Under the pieces are notes generated by a model. That model was not told the origin of the DNA. It worked only from the letters and a program-made list of their open reading frames with translations, and searched no databases. The position numbers and the translations under genes are program-made. A DNA stretch of 64,000 bases from Maribacter algicola (GTDB taxonomy: Bacteria; Bacteroidota; Bacteroidia; Flavobacteriales; Flavobacteriaceae), in assembly GCF_003933245.1 (NCBI RefSeq), contig NZ_QUSX01000001.1:806001-870000 (forward strand), in the 5' to 3' direction. This document shows positions 53,941 through 62,475 of the stretch, piece after piece; the stretch's first letter is position 1; every line of letters begins with the position of its first letter.

Positions 53941-55263
53941 ATGAGGTTTTTACAGGTTTTAATAGTAGTGTTTTTTTCAATGGGTGTACAATCCCAGCAT
54001 ACGGTTTCAGGGAATTTCTCCCCCGCCAATTCCTTTAGGTATATTTTGGTCTACCATCTGGCCAACAATGGTGTAGAATACGTAACGGATACAGGTGTAG
54101 AGGACGGCCAATTTTCATTTACGTTACCTCACTCCGTTTCTCCCGGATTGTATAGATTGGTCTATGCCGTTCCCCAAGATGAATATTTTATAGACATAAT
54201 TTACAACTGTGAGGAGAATATTGTTCTCAACTTTGATTTGGAAGCAGGTATAGACATAGTGAGTTCGAAAGAAAACTCTATTTATTATGACTATTTCTCC
54301 GAAATCGAAAACGCCAAGGACGCGTTCATGGCATTTTATAGCGATGGAAAATCCGACAAAAAAGAGTACATGCAATTGGTAGATAAGATGGCACGGATTC
54401 AAAACAGCTACGAGTCAAAATCAAAAGGTTTGATTGCCGATACCTTTATCCAGGCGAATAGGCATTATCTACCTAAAAAGTATATGTCGCTGAGTGATTT
54501 CCTCGTAGAGAAGAAGAAGCATTATTTTGACCATATAGATTTTACGAATGGTATGCTACAGGCTTCCGAATTCTTTTCGGATAAAGTACTGAACTATATG
54601 TTCTGGGCCATTCCACCTGGAACACCAGAAAGTGGTTTGGTACTAGAAATAAATAAAAACGTCGATTTTATGGCATCCAAATTAGAGGTCGTACCAAAAA
54701 TTTTACAAACGAACGTTTTGGCAAAGGCTTGGAAGAAAGCTAATGAAAGTGAGGCCTATGAAGTATCGGACCATATTTTCGAAACTTATTTGAAAAAGCT
54801 TGCCCAGGAAACCGAAAACGATAACCTGATTACAATTATCGAGACCCAGACACGACTTCGCAAAGGGGCCGTTTCACCAGAGATAACCTGGGAGGAAAAC
54901 GGTGAGAAAAAATCATTGTCCAGCCTATCAGGAGCATCAAGATACCTCCTCATATTCTGGAGCAGCACTTGCTCCCATTGTTTAAATGAAGTACCGGTAC
55001 TCCATGAACAACTAAAGAGCATTCAAGATGTGGAGGTGGTGGCCGTTGGTTTGGAGGACGGTACGGAAAGCTGGAAACAGACCATTCCCAAATTGCCCGA
55101 TTTTCATCACGCCATTGCGCTTGAGAAATGGGAAAGTCCCTATGTACAAACTTTTTCCGTTCAAAAAACGCCCACCTACTTCATTTTGGACAAGGACAAG
55201 CGTTTTTTGGATAGACCTGAGAGCGTAGAGGCCGTTATTGAAAATTTAAAGCGCCCAAATTAA
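53941..55263 (+). CDS. Exported TlpA-like thioredoxin-fold protein
   Basis: 440 residues with a signal peptide (MRFLQVLIVVFFSMGVQSQ). Residues about 22-120 look like a DUF4369-type beta domain (VSGNFSPANSFRYILVYHLA). Residues about 140-300 are helical with Lys-rich stretches. The thioredoxin fold starts near 310, with the redox motif FWSSTCSHCLNEVPVL (Cys344-S-H-Cys347) and the cis-Pro stretch FSVQKTPTYFILDKD. It should reduce or exchange disulfides in the periplasm. It follows the serine hydrolase gene by 16 nt, so the two may be co-transcribed. Confidence 0.9.
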   Translation: MRFLQVLIVVFFSMGVQSQHTVSGNFSPANSFRYILVYHLANNGVEYVTDTGVEDGQFSFTLPHSVSPGLYRLVYAVPQDEYFIDIIYNCEENIVLNFDLEAGIDIVSSKENSIYYDYFSEIENAKDAFMAFYSDGKSDKKEYMQLVDKMARIQNSYESKSKGLIADTFIQANRHYLPKKYMSLSDFLVEKKKHYFDHIDFTNGMLQASEFFSDKVLNYMFWAIPPGTPESGLVLEINKNVDFMASKLEVVPKILQTNVLAKAWKKANESEAYEVSDHIFETYLKKLAQETENDNLITIIETQTRLRKGAVSPEITWEENGEKKSLSSLSGASRYLLIFWSSTCSHCLNEVPVLHEQLKSIQDVEVVAVGLEDGTESWKQTIPKLPDFHHAIALEKWESPYVQTFSVQKTPTYFILDKDKRFLDRPESVEAVIENLKRPN

Positions 55264-55285
55264 AATTGAACCCAACTACTAACAA

Positions 55286-55319
55286 CTAATAAAGGAAACC
55301 CTTTTCCATTCTTTATTAG
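55286..55319. other. Hairpin in the spacer after the TlpA-like gene
   Basis: CTAATAAAG (55286-55294) pairs with CTTTATTAG (55311-55319), with an inner GGAAA/TTTCC pair. No T tract follows, so it is a doubtful terminator; it lies between two convergent genes and may act as one. Confidence 0.35.
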
Positions 55320-55451
55320 AGACTTGTTCTAAATAAAAGCCTGTGGTAATTCTAGCCACCATTTTAGAATTTGAAATTTGCAGCTTAAAATTTTTGAATA
55401 CCCATAAAACACAAAGTATTTCTCTGACTTACAAAAATCCCTAATGAAGCA

Positions 55452-56111
55452 CTATAGCGTCTTTAAATCCTTAATGGTCTTAAAGGCAATGTCTACCTGT
55501 TCGTCATTCACCAAAATAGTAAACTCATTGGTAGTGGAAATAACTTCGTAGAGAACGATTCCCTCCCAAGCCAAACGCTGAAAAATGAAATAATAAATAC
55601 CCGGTACGGAAACGTTTTCTGCGGGTAACTTTACTGTTATGGAGGAAAGATTATCCGCCTTTTGGGTACATTTTTCGTCCTTGAACAATTTCTGGACGGT
55701 CTCGTCCATGATACTGCTGATGACGATATTAATTTCGTTTACGCCCCTACTGGAAGTATAAAAGACATCTTGATTTTCATTTATTTCTTCCAATAACTTG
55801 GCCTGATGCACCAAGATGTTGTCCGATGCCAAAAAGGTATAATCGGTAAGAGAAGACCTAACCGTAATTTCACCAATATTCTTCAAAACCTTTAAAATCT
55901 TATGCGTAGCCCTAAATTCAAGGTCATCAGACAACCTTTTTAAGGCCATAACTATGGCCCCATTGCGAATATCCTTTCCTAGTTCCGCCTCAATTTCCGG
56001 TTTCACGATTCTTGAGAGTGACGTTAGGTTGATGATACCTTGTGCCAAGGCGCTTTGTAAAAATGGCTTTTTCTTGATATAGTGCTCTACAACGGAAGAA
56101 ATGGTCTTCAT
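55452..56111 (-). CDS. ACT-domain-like protein of unknown role
   Basis: 219 residues. The first about 85 residues look helical and may bind nucleic acid (EHYIKKKPFLQSALAQGIINL, NGAIVMALKRLSDDL). The rest holds two ACT-like beta-alpha-beta modules: ITVRSSLTDYTFLASDN with NEINIVISSIMDETVQKLF, and VPGIYYFIFQRLAWEGIVLYEV with NEFTILVNDEQVDIAFKTI. Related flavobacterial proteins are sometimes called aspartate kinase because of the ACT part, but there is no kinase domain here. It could be a small ligand sensor. Function unknown. Confidence 0.72.
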   Translation of the reverse strand: MKTISSVVEHYIKKKPFLQSALAQGIINLTSLSRIVKPEIEAELGKDIRNGAIVMALKRLSDDLEFRATHKILKVLKNIGEITVRSSLTDYTFLASDNILVHQAKLLEEINENQDVFYTSSRGVNEINIVISSIMDETVQKLFKDEKCTQKADNLSSITVKLPAENVSVPGIYYFIFQRLAWEGIVLYEVISTTNEFTILVNDEQVDIAFKTIKDLKTL

Positions 56112-56299
56112 CTGTTAGAATTTATTGATTTAATAGGCTGTATGCAATGTACCGTCCCGATAACTTTCGGAGCACCTCGTAGGTTAACGAGAATGCTATT
56201 GGTTCATTTCAGACATTTGGTTGTTTAAGCAAATATAACAAGTTGTTATAAATAAAACAAAATGTTTTTAAATATTATTCTATAAAATTAATAGGATAA

Positions 56300-56659
56300 T
56301 CAAAAGTAATAATAGGCACTTTCTAAATGTTCAATCTCCAAATTTCCACCTTCCTTGAAGATGGTAATTATATCAAAACGGGTATCCACATCCAATTCCC
56401 GTGAAGTCACGTAATGGTCGGCCGTTGCAACCAATAACTTAATCTTCTTTTGGGTAACCGTTTCAGCTATGTTTTCAATAAATTTTGAGCTTCGGGAACG
56501 TACTTCTACAATGGCGAGAATATCATCCTTTCTGGCTACGATATCGATTTCGCCTTTTAAATATCTATAGTTTTGGTAGCAGATTTTGTATCCTTTTTTA
56601 ATGAGATAATTTTTGGCCATCTCCTCGCCTTCCTTCCCAAATTCATTATGTTTTCCCAT
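56300..56659 (-). CDS. YraN/UPF0102-family protein, nuclease-like
   Basis: 119 residues, standard length. The family pattern is clear: FGKEGEEMAKNYLIKKGYKI, NYRYLKGEIDIVARKDD and AIVEVRSRS. The GEID...VEVRxR combination is the E-x-D / E-x-K-like active-site arrangement of Holliday-junction-resolvase-type nucleases, but enzymatic activity of the family is not well established. It is read away from the DUF1800 gene and follows a 189-nt divergent spacer. Likely cytoplasmic. Confidence 0.93.
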   Translation of the reverse strand: MGKHNEFGKEGEEMAKNYLIKKGYKICYQNYRYLKGEIDIVARKDDILAIVEVRSRSSKFIENIAETVTQKKIKLLVATADHYVTSRELDVDTRFDIITIFKEGGNLEIEHLESAYYYF

Positions 56660-56848
56660 AATATTCTGTAAAAGAGTGTATTTCGTCGAAAAACTAGGTT
56701 TTTTAACGCATTTAAAAAATGAACATATTAAATTCGGATGTCAGACAACGAAAATATACGGATTCTTATACTATCCCAAATTTCGTTGCGTTAAATAGAA
56801 GCCCCAACTCTATAGAACGTAACATTATTAACGCCCTACTTTAGGACT

Positions 56849-58342
56849 ATGGAATATTTCATTAATTGTAATACTTCTACCCTTGCTCCGTATACGGCAC
56901 CTTTAGACCAAACCAGAGCTTTACACCTTTACAGAAGATTAGGTTTTAGTGCATCGGTAGATACCGTCAATCAAGCCACCGGACAAAATGCCGGTACCCT
57001 TGTGGATACACTGGTGGACCAGGCCATTAACATGGCACCCACTGCCGCCCCTGTTTGGGCCGATTGGAACAATGCAAATTACCCGGCTGACGATGATGCC
57101 CGCAGACAACTGGTAAACCAACAACGGTCAGAATTCGCCCTAGGATACGCAAATGCCTTATTATCCAACAATCTTAGAGATCGATTGAGTTTCTTTTGGA
57201 GCAATCATTTTGTAACCGAATTGGATGTTTACGAGTGTAATTCCTTTTTGTACCACTACATCAACTGCCTTCAAAGAAACGCCATTGGAAATTTCAGGAC
57301 GTTCGTAAGTGAAATTGGCCTAACTAGCGCCATGCTCTATTATTTGGACGGTGTCTACAATAATGGCAACAATCCTAACGAGAATTATGCTCGAGAGTTA
57401 TACGAACTATTCACCCTTGGTGAAGGTAATGGGTACACGGAACAGGACATTATAGAAACTGCAAGGGCTCTTAGTGGTTATGTAGAGCGCGGCGAGGAAG
57501 GATGTACCCAGGTGACCTTTAGGGCGGATAGACATGATACTGGCACTAAAACTATTTTGGGACAGACGGGCGCGTGGGGCTATGATGATGTCATCACCAT
57601 CCTTTTCCAACAACGGCCCAACGAAATTGCGGAATTCATCTGTAGAAAACTCTATGAATTTTTTGTGCACCCAGATTCCCAGGACGATGCGAACAACGCA
57701 CAAACGATAATTGACGGAATGGCATCGACCTTCATTTCCAATAATTTTGAATTGGCTCCAGTACTAAGACAGCTTTTTAAAAGTGAGCACTTTTTTGACG
57801 ATGAGGCCATTGGCGTAATCATCAAAAGTCCTTTCGATTTCTATTTGAACACCTTAAAGGAAACTAGCTTTGCCTATGATGATACCGTATTGGGCTCTAT
57901 GCTCAATTATAGTGGAATGTTAGGTCAAGAGCTGTTCGACCCCTTTGATGTGGCCGGATGGCAGCGGGACAGAACGTGGATCAACACCAATTTTATTATA
58001 GGTAGATGGCTTACCATAGAAAGCATTTTGGAATCTTTCTACCAACAGAATAACGAACAATTCAGGTCGTTGGGTTTATCAATTACAGGGACTACTGGCT
58101 TGACAAGTACCAACCCTGATGTGGTAGCCCGACTTATCATCGACTTTATCCTCCCCAAAGGTTTATTGGACGAAGGAGAATACGCAAAAGCATTCGCCAT
58201 TTTTAGAAGCGATGTGGAAGACGTCTACTACGAAGGTGGCAACCAGGAATCCTGGACCTTGGCCACATGGCCACAAGCCCCATATCAAGTGTATCTCTTG
58301 ATGCAATACCTAGCTAGACAACCTGAATATCAATTAAAATAA
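56849..58342 (+). CDS. DUF1800-domain protein
   Basis: 497 residues beginning MEYFINCNTSTLAPYTAPLD, as in other flavobacterial members; no signal peptide is evident. The DUF1800 pattern is seen in HLYRRLGFSASVDTV, NLRDRLSFFWSNHFVTEL, MLYYLDGVYNNGNNPNENYA, RELYELFTLGEGNGYTEQD and FDPFDVAGWQRDRTWINT. The WxNHF and PNENYARELxELFTLG motifs are the most conserved. Function unknown. It is nearly always found before a DUF1501 gene, as here (14 nt gap), so the two are likely to act together, probably on an exported product. Confidence 0.9.
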   Translation: MEYFINCNTSTLAPYTAPLDQTRALHLYRRLGFSASVDTVNQATGQNAGTLVDTLVDQAINMAPTAAPVWADWNNANYPADDDARRQLVNQQRSEFALGYANALLSNNLRDRLSFFWSNHFVTELDVYECNSFLYHYINCLQRNAIGNFRTFVSEIGLTSAMLYYLDGVYNNGNNPNENYARELYELFTLGEGNGYTEQDIIETARALSGYVERGEEGCTQVTFRADRHDTGTKTILGQTGAWGYDDVITILFQQRPNEIAEFICRKLYEFFVHPDSQDDANNAQTIIDGMASTFISNNFELAPVLRQLFKSEHFFDDEAIGVIIKSPFDFYLNTLKETSFAYDDTVLGSMLNYSGMLGQELFDPFDVAGWQRDRTWINTNFIIGRWLTIESILESFYQQNNEQFRSLGLSITGTTGLTSTNPDVVARLIIDFILPKGLLDEGEYAKAFAIFRSDVEDVYYEGGNQESWTLATWPQAPYQVYLLMQYLARQPEYQLK

Positions 58343-58356
58343 CAATACCTACCGCT

Positions 58357-60057
58357 ATGTGCCATACACACCACTCACCCCACAAAGGACTAGAACACGA
58401 TGGTCATGATAAAGAACATCAAATATGGAGCCGACGTTCCTTCTTACAGGCATTAGGAATTGCCGGTTCCGGTTCTATGTTGCTGGGAGCCAATATGCTA
58501 ACGGCATCCTCCCCGTCCCCATTGACTGCAGGAATTGCAGCGGCCGAAACGGATAATATCCTAATTCTCATAAGGTTATCTGGTGGCAACGATGGTCTAA
58601 GTACCGTTATACCCATTGAACAATATGACAGTTATGCCAATGCACGGCCCAACATTTATATCCCGGAAAGTAAAGTGTTAAAACTTACGGACGAGTTTGG
58701 GGTTCCATCCTACATGGGCGCCTTGGAGCCCCTATGGGGCAACGGCCAGTTTAAAGCCGTTCATGGAGTAGGTTATGAAAATCAAAGTTTGTCCCATTTT
58801 ACGGGGTCGGACATTTATGCCAACACAGATTTGACCACAACCGGTTTTAGCGGTCTGAACACAGGATGGATGGGAAGGCATTTTGAAAATATCTATCCCG
58901 ATTATTTGATCAATCCTCCAGCGGCACCGGCAGCAATACAGATCGGTCAATTTGGAAATTTAATTTTCCAAGGAGAAGAAACAAACTATGCCTTTGTAAC
59001 CTCTAATGTGGATCAATTACAAGAAATCGCGGAATCTGGTGTGGTCTACGGTTTGGACAATGCCCTCTTCAACGGTTGTATGTACGGGGATCAATTGAAA
59101 TTTTTAAGAGGTGTGGCGAATACCACGTACGAATACTCCGGTCTAATTCACGAGGCCTACGAAAGAGGCCAAAACCAAGTAGAATATCAACAGAACGGAT
59201 TTGCTCGTCAGATGGCCCTATTGGCGAGATTGATAAAAGGCAATCTGGGAACCAAAGTATATATGGTATCTATGGGCGGTTTTGACACTCATGGGAACCA
59301 GCCTTTGGCGCACGAACGACTAATGACCAATCTATCGGTTGCTATTAATAATTTCTACGAGGATTTAGGATTTACGCAACAGGACAACAAGGTTTTGAGT
59401 ATGACCTTTTCGGAATTTGGCCGAAGGATATTCGAAAACGGTTCAAACGGAACGGACCACGGAAAGGCGGCCCCTACCCTGTTCTTTGGTTCGGGATTGA
59501 ACGGAAGTGCCTTTGTAGGCGACCACCCTACGTTGGAAGACCCTGATGGAAGGGGCAACCTGGAATACACCATGGATTTCCGTGACCTTTATGCCACTGT
59601 ATTGGCCGAATGGTTATGTGTGGACATTCCGCTGGTGGAACAACATCTATTGGACCACCCCTACAACCCGGTGAATTTAGGCTTTAACTGTAGCGGTACG
59701 GATTTCCCCGATATCGTGTACAGCGATGGCCCTGTGACTCCGCCAACACAACCCGGCGAAGAGGGTTCGGATCCCGTAAACCCGGATTTATTGAACGCCA
59801 TTGTGCACAAGCCATTTTATCCTACAGATAGTACGCCACATATTTACCTGGAAATGCCCTTCTCTGCTCAGGTAGACATTCAACTTTATAATATTCTTGG
59901 ACAACATGTAGGTACCGTCTTTAACGAAATGATGCTAGAAGGTTCTACCGAAATCAACATACGAGAGCGCGTACCCAAGCACCTATCAACCGGCAAGTAC
60001 ATTTATCGCATAAGTGTACAGAATCAAAAGATGAGCAAGTCGGTAATGGTAGCGTAA
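58357..60057 (+). CDS. DUF1501-domain protein with Tat-like signal and type IX sorting domain
   Basis: 566 residues. The first 21 are His-rich (seven His; MCHTHHSPHKGLEHDGHDKE), followed by a twin-arginine-like signal SRRSFLQALGIAGSGSMLLG at 25-44. The DUF1501 body has LILIRLSGGNDGLSTVIP, HFTGSDIYANTDL, MGGFDTHGNQPLAHERL, and TFSEFGRRIFENGSNGTDHG (alkaline-phosphatase-like features, including possible metal ligands). The last 90 residues (YLEMPFSAQVDIQLYNILGQ, KYIYRISVQNQKMSKSVMV) form a type A Por secretion sorting domain. It is paired with DUF1800 upstream and ended by a terminator. Role unknown. Confidence 0.9.
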   Translation: MCHTHHSPHKGLEHDGHDKEHQIWSRRSFLQALGIAGSGSMLLGANMLTASSPSPLTAGIAAAETDNILILIRLSGGNDGLSTVIPIEQYDSYANARPNIYIPESKVLKLTDEFGVPSYMGALEPLWGNGQFKAVHGVGYENQSLSHFTGSDIYANTDLTTTGFSGLNTGWMGRHFENIYPDYLINPPAAPAAIQIGQFGNLIFQGEETNYAFVTSNVDQLQEIAESGVVYGLDNALFNGCMYGDQLKFLRGVANTTYEYSGLIHEAYERGQNQVEYQQNGFARQMALLARLIKGNLGTKVYMVSMGGFDTHGNQPLAHERLMTNLSVAINNFYEDLGFTQQDNKVLSMTFSEFGRRIFENGSNGTDHGKAAPTLFFGSGLNGSAFVGDHPTLEDPDGRGNLEYTMDFRDLYATVLAEWLCVDIPLVEQHLLDHPYNPVNLGFNCSGTDFPDIVYSDGPVTPPTQPGEEGSDPVNPDLLNAIVHKPFYPTDSTPHIYLEMPFSAQVDIQLYNILGQHVGTVFNEMMLEGSTEINIRERVPKHLSTGKYIYRISVQNQKMSKSVMVA

Positions 60058-60082
60058 ACGGTTTCCCCACTATGTAACTTGA

Positions 60083-60117
60083 CCTTCGGTCGTACTATGG
60101 TACACCGAGGGTTTTTT
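60083..60117 (+). terminator. Rho-independent terminator after the DUF1501 gene
   Basis: CCTTCGGT (60083-60090) pairs with ACCGAGGG (60104-60111), one G-T pair, followed by T6 (60112-60117), 25 nt after the stop. Confidence 0.8.
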
Positions 60118-60157
60118 GATTTTTCACTATCTGGTCCTACTCGGCATTAAAAATGGT

Positions 60158-60165
60158 TATTTTTG
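60158..60165 (+). promoter_or_regulatory. -7 element of the metG promoter
   Basis: TATTTTTG matches TAnnTTTG, 18 nt before the metG ATG. No clear TTG at -33. Confidence 0.4.
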
Positions 60166-60183
60166 TGCCTTTAATTTACATTG

Positions 60184-62310
60184 ATGTCGACAACTACAGC
60201 ACCCAAGAGATATACCATCACCGCAGCCCTGCCTTATACCAACGGACCCATTCATATAGGTCATTTGGCCGGGGTCTACGTACCTGCGGATATTTATGCC
60301 CGTTATTTACGCCTAACAGGAAAAGATGTTGCCTTTGTTTGTGGCAGCGACGAGCATGGCGTGGCCATTTCCATGAAGGCCAAGAAAGAAGGAGTTTCAC
60401 CCAAGGATGTTATCGATAAGTATCACGCTATTATAAAACAATCCTTTGCGGACTTTGGCATTTCCTTTGACAATTACTCCCGGACCTCAGCAGAGGTACA
60501 TCATGAAACAGCATCGGGATTTTTCAAAAAATTATACGAACAAGGAGATTTCATAGAGGAAACTACCGCCCAATTATACGACGAGGAAGCGAAACAGTTT
60601 TTGGCCGACCGATTCGTAATCGGTACTTGTCCTAAATGCGGCAACGAGGAAGCCTATGGCGACCAGTGTGAAAATTGCGGGTCGTCCCTGAACGCCACCG
60701 ATCTGATACATCCAAAATCGACCATCACGGGTTCTGTCCCCACTACAAAGGAAACCACCCATTGGTTTTTGCCCCTGGACCGCTATGAGGAATTTTTAAG
60801 GGAATGGATCTTAAAAGGCCATAAGGACGATTGGAAACCCAACGTCTATGGACAATGTAAATCTTGGATCGATGGGGGTCTGGAACCCCGCGCCGTCACC
60901 CGTGATCTGGATTGGGGAATTCCCGTCCCTGTAAAGGGGGGTGAAGGTAAAGTTTTGTATGTATGGTTCGATGCACCCATTGGCTACATCTCCTCCACCA
61001 AGGAATGGGCCCTAAGGGAAGGAAAGGATTGGAAACCCTACTGGCAGGACAAGGACACCAAATTGGTACATTTCATTGGAAAAGACAATATTGTTTTCCA
61101 CTGCATTATTTTCCCTGCCATACTGAAAGCACATGGAGGTTATATACTTCCCGAAAATGTTCCGGCCAACGAATTCTTGAATTTGGAGGGGAACAAACTT
61201 TCCACCTCCAAAAACTGGGCCGTGTGGCTACATGAATATTTGGAGGATTTCCCAAACATGCAAGATGTGTTGCGTTACACACTAACAGCCAATGCTCCGG
61301 AAACCAAGGACAACGACTTTACATGGAAAGACTTTCAGGCTAGGAACAACAACGAGCTAGTGGCTATTTTTGGGAATTTCGTGAACCGCGTTGTAGTGTT
61401 AACAAATAAGTACTACGAAGGTGAAATACCCACTCCAAGTACCCTTTTGGAAGTGGATATTGAAACCTTGAACGAACTCAAAAAATTTCCAGAGATTATC
61501 TCCAGTTCCTTGGAGCGCTATCGCTTTCGGGAAGCTGGTCAGGAGTTGATGAATCTTGCCCGCTTGGGCAATAAATATTTAGCCGATGCCGAACCTTGGA
61601 AGGTCATCAAAGAAGATGAGGATCGCGTGAAAACAATTATGTATGTGGCTTTGCAAATTGCCACTGGATTAGCCGTGTTGAGCGAGCCGTTTTTACCGTT
61701 TACGTCGGATAAGTTAAAAAACATACTCAATATCGCTTTGGCTCCGCTCAGCGACCCGAATTTGGAGGCTGAACGTAGTCGAAGTCTCACTTGGAACAGC
61801 GTTTCTCAAAATGAGAACCTGTTATTACCCGGACACAAAATAGGTCAATCCGAACTATTGTTCCGTAAAATAGAAGACTCTGAAATACAGGCTCAACTGG
61901 ACAAGCTGGAAGCCACCAAAAAAGCAAACCAACAAGAAAACAAAGAACTCATGCCTCAGAAAGATACAATTACCTTTGACGATTTCTCCAAATTGGATAT
62001 GCGCGTAGGTACCATCATGGAAGCCGAGAAAATGCCAAAAGCCAAAAAACTATTGGTCCTTAAGGTGGATACCGGATTGGATGTTCGTACCATTGTTTCC
62101 GGCATTGCCGAAAGTTTTACCCCAGAAGAAATTGTGGGTAAAAAAGTGACCGTTCTTATCAATTTGGCACCTAGGGCCCTTCGTGGTGTAGAAAGCGAGG
62201 GCATGATTTTAATGACGGAAAACAAGGAAGGTAAATTGGTGTTTGTAAATCCTGATAATTCTTTCGATTCCAGTGGAGATGGAGTCGGAAATGGAGCGAC
62301 TATCAATTAA
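60184..62310 (+). CDS. metG: Methionyl-tRNA synthetase with C-terminal tRNA-binding domain
   Basis: 708 residues from the ATG at 60184 (a TTG one codon earlier is less likely). The class I core has the HIGH motif [16 protein letters not shown], a zinc knuckle [18 protein letters not shown] at about 149-166, [16 protein letters not shown], and the KMSKS-type loop [12 protein letters not shown]. The C-terminal EMAP/Trbp111-like domain (about 598-700) shows [18 protein letters not shown] and [19 protein letters not shown]. It charges initiator and elongator tRNA(Met). An odd 18-residue stretch, [16 protein letters not shown] at about 519-536, comes from an inverted pair of the GAGCGnAGTCGA repeat inserted in the linker after LKNIL. 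Confidence 0.96.
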   Translation: MSTTTAPKRYTITAALPYTNGPIHIGHLAGVYVPADIYARYLRLTGKDVAFVCGSDEHGVAISMKAKKEGVSPKDVIDKYHAIIKQSFADFGISFDNYSRTSAEVHHETASGFFKKLYEQGDFIEETTAQLYDEEAKQFLADRFVIGTCPKCGNEEAYGDQCENCGSSLNATDLIHPKSTITGSVPTTKETTHWFLPLDRYEEFLREWILKGHKDDWKPNVYGQCKSWIDGGLEPRAVTRDLDWGIPVPVKGGEGKVLYVWFDAPIGYISSTKEWALREGKDWKPYWQDKDTKLVHFIGKDNIVFHCIIFPAILKAHGGYILPENVPANEFLNLEGNKLSTSKNWAVWLHEYLEDFPNMQDVLRYTLTANAPETKDNDFTWKDFQARNNNELVAIFGNFVNRVVVLTNKYYEGEIPTPSTLLEVDIETLNELKKFPEIISSSLERYRFREAGQELMNLARLGNKYLADAEPWKVIKEDEDRVKTIMYVALQIATGLAVLSEPFLPFTSDKLKNILNIALAPLSDPNLEAERSRSLTWNSVSQNENLLLPGHKIGQSELLFRKIEDSEIQAQLDKLEATKKANQQENKELMPQKDTITFDDFSKLDMRVGTIMEAEKMPKAKKLLVLKVDTGLDVRTIVSGIAESFTPEEIVGKKVTVLINLAPRALRGVESEGMILMTENKEGKLVFVNPDNSFDSSGDGVGNGATIN
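61740..61788 (+). repeat. In-frame inverted pair of the GAGCGnAGTCGA repeat inside metG
   Basis: GGCTCCGCTCAGC (61740-61752) is an inverted copy, matching 10 of 13 positions, of GCTGAACGTAGTC (61768-61780), and the right arm continues as GAAGTCTC. The arms belong to the same repeat as in the ligase gene. It adds about 17 residues ([15 protein letters not shown]) without breaking the frame. Confidence 0.75.
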
Positions 62311-62351
62311 TCCAATTGAATTTGTTCCAATAGATTCTCGTGTATAGCTGG

Positions 62352-62389
62352 CACATCGAGCGGAGACGAGATAGGAGACCTATTCGAAG
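62352..62389 (+). repeat. Intergenic relative of the GAGCGnAGTCGA repeat
   Basis: CACATCGAGCGGAGACGAG (62352-62370) keeps the core GAGCGGAGACGA, one change from the ligase copies, then runs into ATAGGAGACCTATTCGAAG with a TAGGAGACCTA near-palindrome. It lies in the metG-tex spacer. Confidence 0.55.
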
Positions 62390-62475
62390 CAGGCTTGTTC
62401 GATAACTTCTCTTCTGCAACTCCAAAAAAATGCTCCTTTTTGGCGGACACCTGAACAGACAAAAAATAATTTACC

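Noticed and set aside
55264..55451. Hairpin CTAATAAAG/CTTTATTAG as a terminator
   Set aside because: No T tract follows; kept only as a low-confidence structure.
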